Positions 22,401 through 35,123 of a stretch of DNA of 64,000 nt are shown piece by piece (the stretch's first letter is position 1; each line of letters begins with the position of its first letter). The stretch comes from Actinostola sp. cb2023 (lineage: Eukaryota; Cnidaria; Anthozoa; Actiniaria; Actinostolidae), in NCBI GenBank assembly GCA_033675265.1, contig JAUJYZ010000381.1:93501-157500 (forward strand), written 5' to 3'. The notes beneath the pieces are model-generated. The model saw nothing but the letters and a program-made list of their open reading frames with translations, made no database searches and had not been told where the DNA came from. The translations under genes were made by a program, and so were the position numbers.

Positions 22401-25400
22401 AGAAGAATAGTAAATGGTCCTCAACTTGAAATTCAGAAATTCAGCTGTGGAGAAGTATCCAAAGCACTTAGTGAACTAAATGTGAAAAAGGCTGTTGGTT
22501 ATGATCGGATGCCGCTCAAGATTCTCAAGATGGGACACCAAGAACTAGCACCATCTTTGACTACCATATACAATAAATGCATAGAAGCAAGTTATTGGCC
22601 TGCTGATTGGAAGAAAGGGGAATGGATCCCAGTTTTCAAGAAAGATAATAATTTGGATGTAAAGAACTATAGGCCTATTACGTTGCTTACTGCTAGCGAT
22701 AAAGTGTTTGAAAAATTATTAAGTAAACAAGTAACAACATTTATGGAACCACGCCTTAGTAGTAATCTCACAGCCTATCGCAAAAGACACAGCACGGAAA
22801 CAACTCTGATTAGTCTTGTGGAAAAATGGAAAAGTGCTATCGATGAAAAGAAAATGGTAGGAGTACTATCAACTGACATGTCCAAGGCTTTTGATTCATT
22901 ACATCCTCCACTTCTATTAAGTAAATTGAAAGCTTATGGATTTTCTGAATCTACCATCAAACTAATGCGATCATATTTTGACAAAAGAAAATGCAGAGTA
23001 AAAATCGGCTCTCAAGTCGCTAGTGAATGGAAGGAAGTACTTAGAGGGTGCCCTCAAGGCTCGACATTTGGCCCGTTACTATGGAATATTTTCCAGAACG
23101 ATTTAACATATACAATCAGTAAATGTAACTTAAAAATGTATGCAGATGACCACCAACTTCATTCCACTGGTGAAACGATTAAGGAAGTTGAAGAGGCTCT
23201 TAATAAGGAGGGAAAGCTGATTTCAGAATGGTATGATAGTAACCTATTACAAGGAAACTTTGAGAAATACCAAACCATGAGTTTGGGGCCAAGGAAAAAA
23301 GACAAAGATATGAATATCGTAATGTCGAATATACCTATCAAACAAGACACAGAATTGAAACTCCTAGGTTTGACGATTGATGAAAATCTGAATTTTACAA
23401 ATCACGTTGGCGCAGTATGTAAAAAAAACAGCCAAAAAAGTTGGAGTATTAATGAGATTAAGGAACATGTTACCAATCAAAGCTAAACTTACTATCTACA
23501 AATCTGCTATACTGCCTCAACTAACGTACTGTCATACTGTATGGCACTTCTGCCGAGCATCTGACAACAGAAAACTTGAGCGTATTCAAGAAAGAGCGTT
23601 AAGAGCTGTTTACAACAATAAGATCGACACGTATGAAGAGCTTTTAAGCATGGCAAAACTACCTACACTACAGAACAGAAGATTGCAGGACATTGCTATC
23701 CTAATGTTTAAAGTCAAAAATGAATTTTGCCCTTCCTATATACAGGAACTTTTCAAGAAAAACACTTGCAATCAGTATAATCTTAGAAACTCTGACTTCA
23801 CTATACCTAGATTTAATACAGTTACATACGGTAAACATAGTCTTAGATATTTTGGACCTGTTCTATGGTCAAAACTTAGTGAAACCATAAGAAAGTCTAG
23901 CACTATTAATATTTTCAAATCACATATAAGGAAATTAGAACTTAAGGATTTAATACAAGAAACATGTCACGCTTGTTTTTTATGTAATAATTAGTTAATT
24001 AATGCATTTTATATATATACATATTATAATTTTTTTTAGTAATATATATATATATTTTAATTATTTTAATATAACTTTTAGATCTTAGATTTGATATTAT
24101 TTGTATTGACATACAATAATATATATTAGGTGATATATTTTTAATTATTATTTTTAGTTCAATTTTTCTAGATAGGTGTCCCCAATTAGCATACTTTTAA
24201 ATGTAAGCTAACAAATTAAGACACATTAATAAAGTTTATTATTATTATAAGTTAGTGCTCTTGTATGTACATGTACATGTGGATTTTAATACATACAATG
24301 TAGTAGTATGCACTATTTTTTTATTCATTTGATTTTCAGAGCGACCTTTCCATAATCCAATCATAAGATTGTAAAAAACAAATGAAATCCCTTTAATTTG
24401 ATTATTGTATGATTGTAATGAAGAAATAGAAAACGAGTGCGCATGCTATGTGCAGATTTATAGCATGCGGGAACTGATCAGAACACGAGAGAAGCGTTAG
24501 GAGAAGCACGACGCGTACGGTCACCGCATAGCACGAACACTACCATCACTACTTCTCACTCATACAAAAACGACTGTATTATCCCTTTAACATTTTTTAA
24601 AATAAACTTTATAAACCATCTTTAGCAAAGAATAACAGCGATTTTACAATTACAAATACGGTATATTAGGATAAACTAAACTAATATATTAATTTATTAA
24701 GATAAACTAAACTTTAACATTCACATTGTCTAGCAGAATAGCACACCTGTACTGAGTACATACCTCTTATTAACCGAGCGTGAGGTCCATACGGGAAGTT
24801 ATGGACAGAATTTTTTCGCACGGCCTTATGGCCCAAGCACGTAGCGCGTGGGCCATAATAAGTGGGGCGCTGGCCATAAAAAGTGGAAAAAAGTGGGGGG
24901 AAATAAGAATCCATAACTTCCCGTATGGACCGAGCAAGTGAGATTAATAAGATATTTATTATATAGCTTTTCCTTACTTTTCTGTTTTCAGTGGGTCGTA
25001 CGGGAAGTTATGGCCTGCTAATTGACCAATAAAAGCGCACATTGTATCTGTGCTATATAATAAATGTACTTACCTTCTGAGATCCAATAGCTTAAAGTCC
25101 TCATCCAAAGTACCAAATGACCCTTTACAGTTACAATCGCAAACCTCGTCATCACTCGGCACACCGAACCGCCAGTCATTCCTAAATATCCACCTGGCTG
25201 GAAATAACTCCTTCCACAGTTGGCCATCTCTAGCAAGCAATGCCCATCGTCTGCACACTTGAGATGTGCGACACAAGTCTTTAGGGCTTAGATATGACAA
25301 TATCCTTAACATAATTTCTGGTGGGAATTTAAGCAATTCAGGCTGTATTTCATTGTCTGTTCTTTTTGTATATGTAGTTTTCTTGCTGTATTCATCAATG

Positions 25401-26654
25401 TCTGCACTGTCACTATCCGATGAACTTTCAAAGCTTATGGCTTGAGATTCGTTGTAAACATGGGAAGCATTAGAGGATTGGTGCTACAAGAGAAATAGAT
25501 ACAATAAGAGTGGCGGCCGTGTTGTGTAAGACATACAATCACGAGCCGGAGTAGACTGTGAACAGCACATCCTTTTCCCTCCAAAATCAGCCAGGCCGAG
25601 TTGTGGTATGTATCCATCCACAGATGCATGAAATCATGATGACATTATTTTAGTGATTGACAGCTCGAATGGTCACTGGAGCAATTTATATCTTAGAATA
25701 CCCCGCCAGTGACTATATCAAGCTCTTGAAAGGGGTGTCGAATGGTCAATGCGAGACTTTGCGAGACAAGGCATATTTTTGCGAGCCTGAGACACTTTTT
25801 CACCGATTTTCTTTGTTTTCAAAATTCGAGACTCTGAGACAGCTTTTTGCGAAAAAACGAGACTTCGAGACCTGCGAAATCTGACCGAAATTTTGCGAGA
25901 CTCAGACATTTTGAGGGGACCATTCGACAGCCCTCTTGTAATAATAATAATAATAATAATTTAATTCTTGAAAAAGCGCATTACATATAAATCTCAATGC
26001 TCTTTACAAGTGAGTAAGAATCATAGCATGTTGTAGCGGCACTCTTTGAAAACGACACAAAAATACAATACATGTAGGTTCTATTGTTCAGGATATTCTA
26101 AAGATATATATGTAGCTTAGCGTGGTCACTTAGTAATGCAGATCTAGTGGTAATGAAGTACAATAATATACCTCAGAAAAAGCAACATGCAAATCAACCA
26201 CTTTCTCCTTGATGGTTTTAAGCTCTTCGTATGAAAAATACTCCATCAACAGAGGCTGAAACACCTACAAGACACAACAACAAGTACATTTACATTGTAA
26301 TATCATTGAAAGACCCTGTCCAAGCCCATGATGCCTTGCAAGCATAAGGTACACTGTATTTTCCCAAGCTATGAAAATCAAATTTTTAAAGAGATTTCAG
26401 ATCAAAAGAAAACCTGAATGATTTGGAGTCAGTTTGAACCATGACAATATAATACTGTAAAGATTCTATTTAAAGTCTACAATATTATTGAACAAGTGTG
26501 TGGAATGAAACTTTAATACTGCGTAAAAAGGAACTAACTTTACTGATGCTACAGGGCCGTAGCCGCCAGTACGGTTTGTCCAGTTTCACCGGACCACTTT
26601 TCGAATCAAACAGGGTGTTGGGAGATGGTACATTGTATCTTGAGTGATTATATT

Positions 26655-26686
<32 letters not shown>

Positions 26687-29600
26687 TTTGAAAACCGGAC
26701 CACTCAAAAACTGATGGCTACGGCCCTGCACAGACATGTACATGTAGATGCTTTTTTACACGGTGTTAAAGTTTCACACTTAATTGTTATACACAGATGC
26801 AGTCTCTACTGCATGTAGTTTAACTGCTAGTCCCTATTTATAATTATATACAGTTTTAGTAGGTGCGGGTAAACAACAATCAACATTGCTGCAAGGCATC
26901 ATGGGATAAACAAACATAGAAGTGGAGCAATAACAGAGAAGTGATATATATCCAATATCAACATTTAAATTCTCCTGGTGGGCTTTTTGAATTTGAGGAG
27001 AATTTGAATTTTGAGCACAAGTCACTTTATTCTTCCACTGACCCTTTCAAATAGAGCCATTTTCGTATGAGTGGGAAGTAATTACTGTATGGTGTCTGTG
27101 CCGTGACCATACAGTGACCGTGCCGTGTCCAAGCATTCTGATTGGTTGAACAACGGCTTAGCGAGCTGTGATTGGCTGAATAGATGTCTTCAATTCTGTA
27201 CCGTGACCGTAACTCCATGCCATAGGTTTCCCACTCATATGAAAACGACTCTAGTAGTTACTACCAGAAATGCTTACCTCTTCCTCATGCTTCATGTGAG
27301 GGAAGAAGTCCTTTTCAAACTCATCCACAGCCTTCCTCAGCTTGCTCTCATAGTTGATAATATTCAACAAAGTCTTTTTCCGTTTGGCAGTTTTAAAGCC
27401 TCGCTTGATCAAAAACAATATTTGTCTCACATGACTATGCTTGTGAATGTCTTTAACGATGGCAGCAATTTGCTCGTTTGTCAAGCGAAGCTGTAGCTTT
27501 CCCATTATACACTTGTTCTCGACTTCTTCGTGGTTTTTAAGCTCGTGAAAGATGCTGTCGATGCACGACAGTAGTCCATGTAAAGATTTATTGTCTTGGA
27601 AGTTAGTTGCGGATATCTGGACAAAAAAAGATCTCTTTTAGATCATACATTGTAGTATCAGATTTTAGTAGTTAATTTATTGTTTTACAGTATGGACAAT
27701 AATAGGTTTTTTCTAACACATATACACCTATTCCAAAAATCGTTGTCCCCGCCGAAAGCAACAAGCAAGAAGCTGACGACTGCAAAGGGACTTTCTCCTT
27801 ATTCATTTATTAACAACATGCATTTTCAAATGGCCGAATAGTTCCAAATGATTGCTATTCAACGCTCGTAGGGATAACTTCTCAAGTACCACGGATAAAT
27901 AAATTAATTTGCAGTCGTCAGCTTCTTGCTTGTTGCTTTCGGCCCGGACAACAATATTTGGAATACATGTATGTGTATATAAATTATCGATTGAGCATGT
28001 AGGTGGACGGCATACAGAAAACAAAATACAAACAAACTTAAAGACGTAGTTACGTACGTACGTACGTACACATGTATGTAGATGTTGTAGTTTAAAATGA
28101 TCCCTTGGTTCAATTTAAATTAAACCAGTTCAATTCAAATTGAACCAAAGAACATTTTAAACTACAGTACAACATAGACACACAAACACAGGTAATGCTA
28201 CTACTGCAATATTGATCACACAAAGAGACAAATGCAATATAAACAGCATACAAATGAATCTAGCAGCCCACCAATGCAGCTGTGCTGTTTAGTGTACAAT
28301 ATTATTGTATAAAACCGGACCACTTTTCGAATCAAACAGTTTCAATTTATTTACATTTTTAATTATTCAGATATTTTTTATGAATAACAAAGCTTGAAAA
28401 CCAGACCACTCAAAAACTGTCTGGACCACTCAAAAACTGGCGGCTACAGCCCTGAACAAAGAGATTTGTCATAGGGCCACAAGTTAATCAGTGTAGCTGT
28501 CATGTGATACCCTCGTAAAATAAAGTTGTTATTATTATTATTATTATTGCTGCGAAGCCGTAAGGCGAGCAGCAACACTAATCTTGACGGTTTCCCTGTG
28601 TTATGTTGGGATCCCTGTGTGCTAGATGCCAGCAAAAATCTCGATTTGTGTTTTTCCTGCCGGATTTTTCGGTGTGGTCGGCGCAACTTCGACAATGCTC
28701 GGACTCTGGACATGCAGTTCATGTGTCCAGCGGGGTTCATCATAAATTCCTACGTACATAATATTTGTACGTTCATGTTGTTCAGACTCGATGAATAGTG
28801 AGTTCACAGTAGACGATTTTGGAAGTTCGTTGTGGTTTAGTCCGAGGTATTCGCCGTGTAATTATGTCAAGGTCAAACTTATTTATTGCTGGAAGCATTC
28901 ATCAAGGCCACGAACGCTTAATAGTGACATTTCACGGGGAAGACAATGTTCTTTTATGAGTTTTTCAGCCCTGTTATTTGCTCAGAATTTACCAATCGAA
29001 CAATGGACCGCCGGCCGCCATGGCAGATCAGATCCTTGTCGAAGGAGATCGACTTCATTATCTGGATGCTCTTCAAAGTAGATCCATCCCTGACACAGAG
29101 ATGTTGTCCCTAAACTATCTGCCCATTATCAGTGGCATATTGGTCTTTGGAGACTAACAGTAATCCCGGGAGTAATGTAATTTTGGTATTTGGGGCTATT
29201 ACGGCACAAGCACATGATTGTGATGATTCGCTTATTTGGGCAGAATAACAAACAAATAATAATGCATTTACTTCTCGCAGCACTTCGCTTGCTTAATTAG
29301 TATTATTATTTAGCAAGCATATTGTGTGACATTAAAGTTGGCACAAGCAGCTTTGTTCATAATTAATAATTTATCAATAAATTTATTTTGAGTATATATG
29401 TGTATCCAAAACTTTATGGGCCCAAAAACTTTTCAAATTATTGCTTCATTTTCAGGAGTTTTTTCTGTCAAACTCTCTCTCACTTTCATCTTACAGCGAA
29501 TAATAATTGAGCTACGAATCAGCAAGAACTGTCACCATAACAGAGATACCTAGTCACAGGTGCAACAAACCTCATTTTCATGCACACATCCATATATGAC

Positions 29601-32229
29601 AGCTGTCAAACATCTCAAATACAATAAGCCCTTTCACGGTTTTTCGCCGGCATTTTGAATTGGGGCAAACTCTGCAAAAAATTAATAGAAATCTGAATCA
29701 CTTTGACTTGCCATAACTCGATTTCGTTTGATTTTCAAAAACTTACAATTTTAAAGAAAACTAGACGCTCCGTGAGCGTTCACTTGGCGCGGTTGGAATG
29801 ATCAGCTGCATGGAACTCAGTAGCCAAGAGCTTTTCCACAGTCGACAATACCAGCTCAGAATGGGTATAAACAGCAAAAATCCAATCGAAAAACATCCTT
29901 AGATTTTATGGAACTAATTCAGAAAATAGTGCAGAAAATAATTAGAACGGAACTAAATATAGGCATTGCAGCATGACTTAACAAACGGTCACTCGTTGCG
30001 TGACTGTACTCGCTAGAACATGCTGCGTAATTAGCAGTATCAAGTGGTAGAGTTTCTCTTCTATTTTGACGATATTCGACCATGGAGCTATTGTAATTAT
30101 AGCCAAGAACTAACAAACTAAAGCTTAATACACATGTAGTTGATCTTTAATCTCGACTTTGGCTGCTGATGTCCCTACGTCTACTGATATAAATACTGCT
30201 CTACAAGAGCAGAGAGAAATCATTGGAGGAATTTACGCTTCGTGTGGCGACTGTTTTCTTGTTGTACACCCGCCCGTACATAAACCTTAACGAGTTGTTT
30301 TCTTCAGCTTTCTAAGTTCTTCAGATCAGGAGTCTGGTATTCATCAGTATCTGAGTACTACTTTACAGTACAAGAGTTGATAGTCATGTCTTTAGTCATA
30401 GTTTCGTGATTTGTATCAGTGGTTTGGTTATTTCTAGTTTGTTTATATTTTGCACATTTGATCTCATGCTCATAGTTTGCTTTGAATTCTCTTCGAGTTC
30501 GCAGGACAGCCAGGTCCAAAATCGCTCACTGACATCTTTTAGAGTAGGCCGAGCGTTTGTAAGCATAGTAAGCGTTTGGAGAAGAAGGTAATGAAGAACT
30601 TCGAACCAAATCTTTTTGATCCCCAAAGTCAAAGAGAACGAACGATCGAACCGAGCGAAGAGGTCATTATGTGATAGTTGCCATGGTTTCAACTTTTGAC
30701 CAATCGAATGACATGCTGCTCCTACGACCGGGATAGACTGGAACTTCTAACCCGAAAAAAGCCCATTTTAAGACTTGGCGTCTGCCACAGGCAGTCCACG
30801 CCAAGTAATAATTTTTCCTTGTTATTTATGTGCTATAACATGATGAGTATTGGAAGGCTACAAATCGAGAAAAAATGATTTTTGTTTTCAAAATAAAACG
30901 TTTGGCACGTGAAAATGCAAATTAGTTCGAAATTTTAAGATCCATTCGTGAAAAGAAGATTGAATCGTAAAAGGTAGTTAAAACATCTACATTGGTCTTA
31001 TTTTCAGTCCGACAACTGATATGCATGCCTGCTGATTATTGAAGTTTAAAGTTTGAAAATCCAACAAAATCAAGTAGAGTTACGGCAAGTGAAAGTGATC
31101 CAGATTTCTATAAATTTTGCCAAGTTTGTCCCATCAAAATGGCGGTGAAAAACCGTTATTTTTTTGGGCTTATTGACCAATCAGCAAAGCAGGATTGTTT
31201 TACGAATTTCGCTGACTACTGCATTTGACATGTTTGATAGCTGGGCTGTTAATTAGGTAGTGAGAGTGTTGCTGGCAATTTTGTTGTTGCACCGTGCGTC
31301 CACCCCTGCAACATTGCTCGCGATTGACTAGCACATGCTCACACAATGCAATTTGTTGCTCGCAACATGTTGCAGGGGTGGGTGAACACGTACACGCTGC
31401 AATAGTACATGTTGTTGGCAATGTTGTATCGTGTGTCCACACCTATCTTAGAGTAGATTTCGTATGACTGTGAAAAACTTATGGCACGGACATGCCGTAC
31501 CATGACCATGAAGATTTAGGATTTTGAATGAATGTGCAGTGACCGTGTTGTGCCGTGCGCCGTGCACTGTGGCTTTTCACAGTCATACGAAATCGACTCT
31601 ATAGCATTCAGTGTGACCAGAATATCTGTCATTCCCTTGCTGCTTCACAGCTCGCTCGCTGCATTGCAACTCAAAACTTCATTGTCTCTGGAGAAAGAGA
31701 GAGAGAGAGTTTACAGAGTCTGACTGAGTTTAGAGTCTCTCGATTGCAAAAGAAGGATTCGAAGCAGCAAAAGCAACTGCAACAACACATGTACTAAATC
31801 TATGCCATTTTAGATTGAATCTCTGGTCGCTCTAATCGATAAAATACATCGATAAAACAACGTACCCAACGATAACGAGAAGCAGTATTACTCGAGACTG
31901 AATGGCAAAGCAATTGCAATTGATAACAATGGGCAATAACTGAACAAATTTGTATTAAAGTTACAATTAAATTATATCAATAACATGACAATTTGTTTGC
32001 AAATCTATATCAGCTTAAAGCTAAAGTTATACGTCTGCATTTTCGCAGGATTTTTTCCGTTTTAAACCCCACTTGACGTGGTTATTTTATCAACATATTT
32101 CACACAACGGTAGAGTAGGTCTTAAACAACGATTGTTACCTTTTCTGTGGCCTCATAAACGATTTTTTTCATGCGAATATGAGGTATTTTGAAGACGTCC
32201 ACTTCATCAGGATAAGCCACTCGCGCCAT
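16256..32229 (-). CDS. FBXL5: F-box/LRR protein 5 (FBXL5), iron-sensing SCF ubiquitin ligase subunit; eight coding exons
   Basis: FBXL5 is the substrate receptor of an SCF E3 ligase that degrades iron regulatory protein 2 when iron and oxygen are present. I assembled eight coding exons on the minus strand: 32140-32229, 27278-27616, 26172-26264, 25074-25483, 19809-20001, 17790-17872, 17061-17321 and 16256-16481. They total 1695 nt (564 residues plus stop), all introns are GT-AG and phases match throughout. The hemerythrin-like domain covers residues 1 to about 165, and the candidate metal ligands H17, H59, E60, E63, H88, H137 and E141 match the human set. The F-box follows in exon 4, then an acidic linker and leucine-rich repeats. 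The C-terminus keeps C535, C550, C560 and C561, the positions that bind the Fe-S cluster in human FBXL5. The protein is shorter than the human one (691) because the linker and mid-LRR insert are reduced. The introns hold an antisense LINE and many MITEs. Confidence 0.95.
17061..17321 (-). CDS. FBXL5: FBXL5 exon 7: leucine-rich repeats
   Basis: The acceptor is TCATAG and the donor GTAAGC. It contains [12 protein letters not shown] and [15 protein letters not shown], typical LRR-CC repeats. The segment between them is much shorter than in vertebrates. Confidence 0.93.
17790..17872 (-). CDS. FBXL5: FBXL5 exon 6: leucine-rich repeat
   Basis: An 83-nt exon with acceptor CTTCAG and donor GTAAAC. 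It encodes [16 protein letters not shown], aligning with human CPNLEHLDLTQTDISD. Confidence 0.9.
17934..18003 (+). tRNA. tRNA-like sequence, degenerate (Ala-AGC-like loop)
   Basis: TACCTTG pairs with CAAGGCA (one mismatch) as acceptor. GTGGTCTAGTGGTAAC resembles an A box and GTGGGTTCAAGTCCCGC is a good T arm/B box. The 7-base loop CTAGCAT would give anticodon AGC, but the anticodon and D stems contain mismatches. It lies in FBXL5 intron 5 on the opposite strand. A tRNA-derived repeat or pseudogene is more likely than a working gene. Confidence 0.45.
18038..19246. mobile_element. Outer inverted-repeat element enclosing a foldback element
   Basis: TATAGCTAATTGCATAATCG near 18040 recurs inverted near 19240, with about 45 bp of pairing (including GTTGTCAGGTTGAAAATCAT on the left). 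The 649-bp foldback element at 18212-18860 is nested inside. It has no coding potential and lies in FBXL5 intron 5. Confidence 0.65.
18212..18860. mobile_element. Near-perfect foldback element, about 650 bp
   Basis: The ends CACGGTGGGCACAAAAGTAC and GTACTTTTGTGCCCACCGTG are exact inverted copies. Pairing continues inward for about 300 bp per arm almost without mismatch, to a short spacer near 18545-18560. About 30 bases in the left arm (18291-18321) lack a partner. The arms include GACGTCAT and CCGCCATTTT motifs. Confidence 0.9.
19403..19598. mobile_element. Tc1/mariner-type MITE
   Basis: It starts TACAGTGGAACCCAGTTAAT and ends GGGTTCCACTGTA, with several copies of GTCCGTATTAACC inside. TA borders and CAGT ends are seen. 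Confidence 0.75.
19809..20001 (-). CDS. FBXL5: FBXL5 exon 5: acidic linker and first LRR
   Basis: The acceptor TTCATAG completes a Ser codon begun by exon 4 and the donor is GTAGGT. It encodes an Asp/Glu-rich stretch ([13 protein letters not shown]) and then [15 protein letters not shown], matching human VLPYVGTSVKTLVL. Confidence 0.93.
20184..21554 (+). pseudogene. LINE N-terminal region: 2A-like motif, PHD finger, endonuclease
   Basis: This open frame is 456 codons. Residues 133-143 read [15 protein letters not shown], close to the viral 2A consensus DxExNPGP. Then comes a Cys4-His-Cys3 PHD-type finger (CQQC, CCQC, HIKC, CVRC, about residues 152-200). An endonuclease follows (LNINSI, TETK, GGGGI, GLYRPP, GDLNLD at about 265-425). 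The frame is lost near a tandem duplication at 21441-21684. The true start codon is not clear, because the first 130 residues resemble nothing. Confidence 0.8.
21441..21684 (+). repeat. 122-bp tandem duplication inside the LINE
   Basis: The segment beginning CCTGAACTTAGGGAAGG at 21441 is repeated at 21563 with only a base or two changed. The word CCTGAACTT occurs a third time at 21685 at the same spacing. Since 122 is not a multiple of three, the duplication itself breaks the reading frame. Confidence 0.9.
21738..23486 (+). pseudogene. LINE reverse transcriptase
   Basis: 582 open codons with the ordered RT motifs: [45 protein letters not shown] and MYADD (YADD at 23139-23150), then [12 protein letters not shown]. 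The frame breaks at an A-rich stretch near 23420-23440 and continues in another frame. Confidence 0.9.
23407..23994 (+). pseudogene. LINE C-terminal region after RT
   Basis: 195 codons continue the RT protein after a frameshift. Landmarks are [34 protein letters not shown] and [17 protein letters not shown], standard for CR1/L2/Rex-type LINEs. The stop is followed by the 3' UTR. Confidence 0.88.
24756..25067. repeat. Dispersed repeat family A, copy 2
   Basis: It is homologous to 13147-13399 with the same start, three GTACGGGAAGTTATGG-like motifs and the same end. An extra inner part carries GGCCATAA and AGTGG repeats. Its right end lies only six bases inside the FBXL5 intron 4 donor. Confidence 0.75.
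25074..25483 (-). CDS. FBXL5: FBXL5 exon 4: linker and F-box
   Basis: The acceptor is TCTTGTAG and the donor GTAAGT. After a Ser/Asp-rich linker ([13 protein letters not shown]) comes the F-box: [19 protein letters not shown], then [20 protein letters not shown]. This matches human LPPEVMLSIFSYLNPQELC. The F-box binds SKP1. Confidence 0.95.
25731..25936. repeat. Foldback element with GCGAGAC motifs
   Basis: The ends GGGGTGTCGAATGGTC and GACCATTCGACAGCCCTC pair. The body repeats TTGCGAGAC/GCGAGAC several times. It lies in FBXL5 intron 3. Confidence 0.6.
25937..26030 (-). mobile_element. Truncated LINE/SINE 3' end
   Basis: Read on the minus strand, a short tail-like segment with GCGCTTTTTCAAGAATTAAA ends in seven ATT units. 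This is the usual shape of a 5'-truncated LINE or SINE tail with a trinucleotide end. The family is not identified. Confidence 0.4.
26172..26264 (-). CDS. FBXL5: FBXL5 exon 3: end of hemerythrin domain
   Basis: A 93-nt phase-0 exon (acceptor CTTGTAG, donor GTATAT) encoding [19 protein letters not shown]. The human protein has VFQPMLMEYFTYEELKDIK. Confidence 0.95.
26552..26728. mobile_element. hAT-like MITE with internal poly-C
   Basis: It starts CAGGGCCGTAGCCGCCAG and ends GGCTACGGCCCTG, with inner pairs GGACCACTTTT..../....CCGGACCACTC. A 29-C run (26655-26683) lies inside. A decayed copy of the right part is at 28311-28454. Confidence 0.65.
27052..27253. mobile_element. MITE family C, copy 1
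   Basis: The ends TAGAGCCATTTTCGTATGAG and CTCATATGAAAACGACTCTA are inverted, with CCGTGACCGT-type motifs inside. It ends 24 bases before the exon 2 donor of FBXL5. A relative is at 31449-31601. Confidence 0.75.
27278..27616 (-). CDS. FBXL5: FBXL5 exon 2: core of hemerythrin domain
   Basis: A 339-nt phase-0 exon (acceptor TTTTGTCCAG, donor GTAAGC). It encodes [14 protein letters not shown] (ligands H59, E60, E63), DIHKHSH (H88) and [10 protein letters not shown] (H137, E141), aligning with human TNF, FKMHEQIEN, NVHSDNK and FLPHMKEEEE. Confidence 0.95.
27719..27981. mobile_element. MITE family D
   Basis: Inverted repeats of about 60 bp: TATACACCTATTCCAAAAAT and GCCGAAAGCAACAAGCAAGA on the left, with complements on the right. 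A single family-D end (no partner) is at 51970-52045. It lies in FBXL5 intron 1. Confidence 0.75.
28083..28170. repeat. Hairpin in FBXL5 intron 1
   Basis: GTTGTAGTTTAAAATG..CC...TTGGTTCAATTT pairs with AAATTGAACCAA..CATTTTAAACTAC..GTACAAC over nearly its whole length. Confidence 0.7.
28311..28454. repeat. Decayed hAT-like MITE end
   Basis: It shares AAACCGGACCACTTTTCGAA, GACCACTCAAAAACTG (twice) and GGCTACAGCCCTG with the element at 26552-26728. The left terminus is missing. Confidence 0.55.
28460..28549 (+). mobile_element. Possible truncated LINE 3' tail
   Basis: It ends AAAATAAAGTTGTTATTATT followed by more ATT units, the same style of tail as the LINE at 24252. No coding part is attached. 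Confidence 0.4.
29020..29157 (+). other. Small unrecognised ORF, 45 codons
   Basis: The start codon has a strong context (GCCGCCATGGC) and the frame runs 45 codons to TAA. I do not recognise the product. It lies in FBXL5 intron 1 on the opposite strand. It may be a first exon, a retro-fragment or chance. Confidence 0.2.
29600..31246. mobile_element. Non-autonomous DNA transposon, about 1.6 kb, with long inverted repeats
   Basis: Left-end segments (CAGCTGTCAAACAT, CAATAAGCCC, ACGGTTTTTC, ATAGAAATCTG, ATCACTTT, CTTGCCATAACTC) recur inverted and in order between 31037 and 31246. The right arm has about 45 extra bases. The centre encodes nothing recognisable. It lies in FBXL5 intron 1. Confidence 0.7.
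31264..31446. mobile_element. MITE family B, truncated copy 2
   Basis: It shares GTTGCTGGCAATTTTGTTG, CGTCCACCCCTGCAACAT, GATTGACTAGC and the end GTGTGTCCACACCT with the element at 14302-14543. The left terminus is missing. Confidence 0.65.
31449..31601. mobile_element. MITE family C, copy 2
   Basis: TAGAGTAGATTTCGTATGAC at the left and GTCATACGAAATCGACTCTA at the right, with GACTGTGAAAA pairing further in and GTGCCGTG motifs inside, as in copy 1. Confidence 0.75.
32140..32229 (-). CDS. FBXL5: FBXL5 exon 1: start of hemerythrin domain
   Basis: The ATG is at 32229-32227 in context AAAATGGC and the donor GTAACA follows codon 30. It encodes [18 protein letters not shown], aligning with human PEEVDVFTAPHWRMKQLV, so H17 matches human iron ligand H15. 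It is phase 0 into exon 2. This exon is too short to stand out as an ORF, and homology with the human start supports it. Confidence 0.93.
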
Positions 32230-32631
32230 TTTGAACAAGGAACCGAACTGAATTATGGGAGTGACGTATTATTTATAAATAAAGTCAAATGGCACAGGAA
32301 GCCCAACACACGCAACGCACATCGTCATCATCATCATAACTGTCAATATTGCTGTCACCATCATCATTATTATTTTTATCATTATTGATTATTATATTTA
32401 GCATTGTTGAATTTTTGTTATCAATGCGATAATACCAAATTGTCATTAATCTTCAAGTCTATAGTCTATTTTCTGGCTTTCTACCACATCACCCCATCAC
32501 CTCTCCCCAGCTCTCCACCGTCCTCCCCCCCCCCCCCCCCCCTCCCCCGCCACTTTCACTGATCACTTATTTGTAATTCTGGCAATTTACCCAACAAAGA
32601 ATAACGACATTCACTAGAGTTTTAAGACATG

Positions 32632-32637
32632 TTTATT
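32632..32637 (-). terminator. Candidate FReD-1 poly(A) signal
   Basis: TTTATT on the plus strand gives AATAAA on the gene strand, about 160 bases past the FReD-1 stop. The site is kept in unit 2 (43437-43442) and unit 3. Confidence 0.5.
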
Positions 32638-32795
32638 GCGGTTATATATCGGTTACATGTTTTCAAAGCATACAAAGATGTTTGACAGTTATAGCCGAGT
32701 GCTTATACTGGTCTAGTTTAACTGGTATACAAACTTAAATAATACCGTATATTCTTATACTGATGTGTGAGTCGAGACGACTGGCTCTACAAGTC

Positions 32796-35123
<2,328 letters not shown>

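Larger units (their letters stand above)
20160..24252 (+). mobile_element. Non-LTR retrotransposon (LINE, CR1/L2-like), degraded
   Basis: Order of parts: a 2A-like motif, a PHD-type zinc finger, an AP endonuclease, a reverse transcriptase with YADD, a C-terminal region, a 3' UTR and a tail AATAAAGTTTATTATTATTA. It lies antisense in FBXL5 intron 4. Frame breaks in the endonuclease-RT join and after the RT show it is dead. The 5' end is uncertain, and I set it just upstream of the first open frame. No target-site duplication was identified. Confidence 0.85.

Noticed and set aside
28444..28807. Overlapping ORFs on both strands near a possible LINE tail
   Set aside because: No homology to FBXL5 exon 1, which I sought here. 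The real exon 1 is at 32140-32229.
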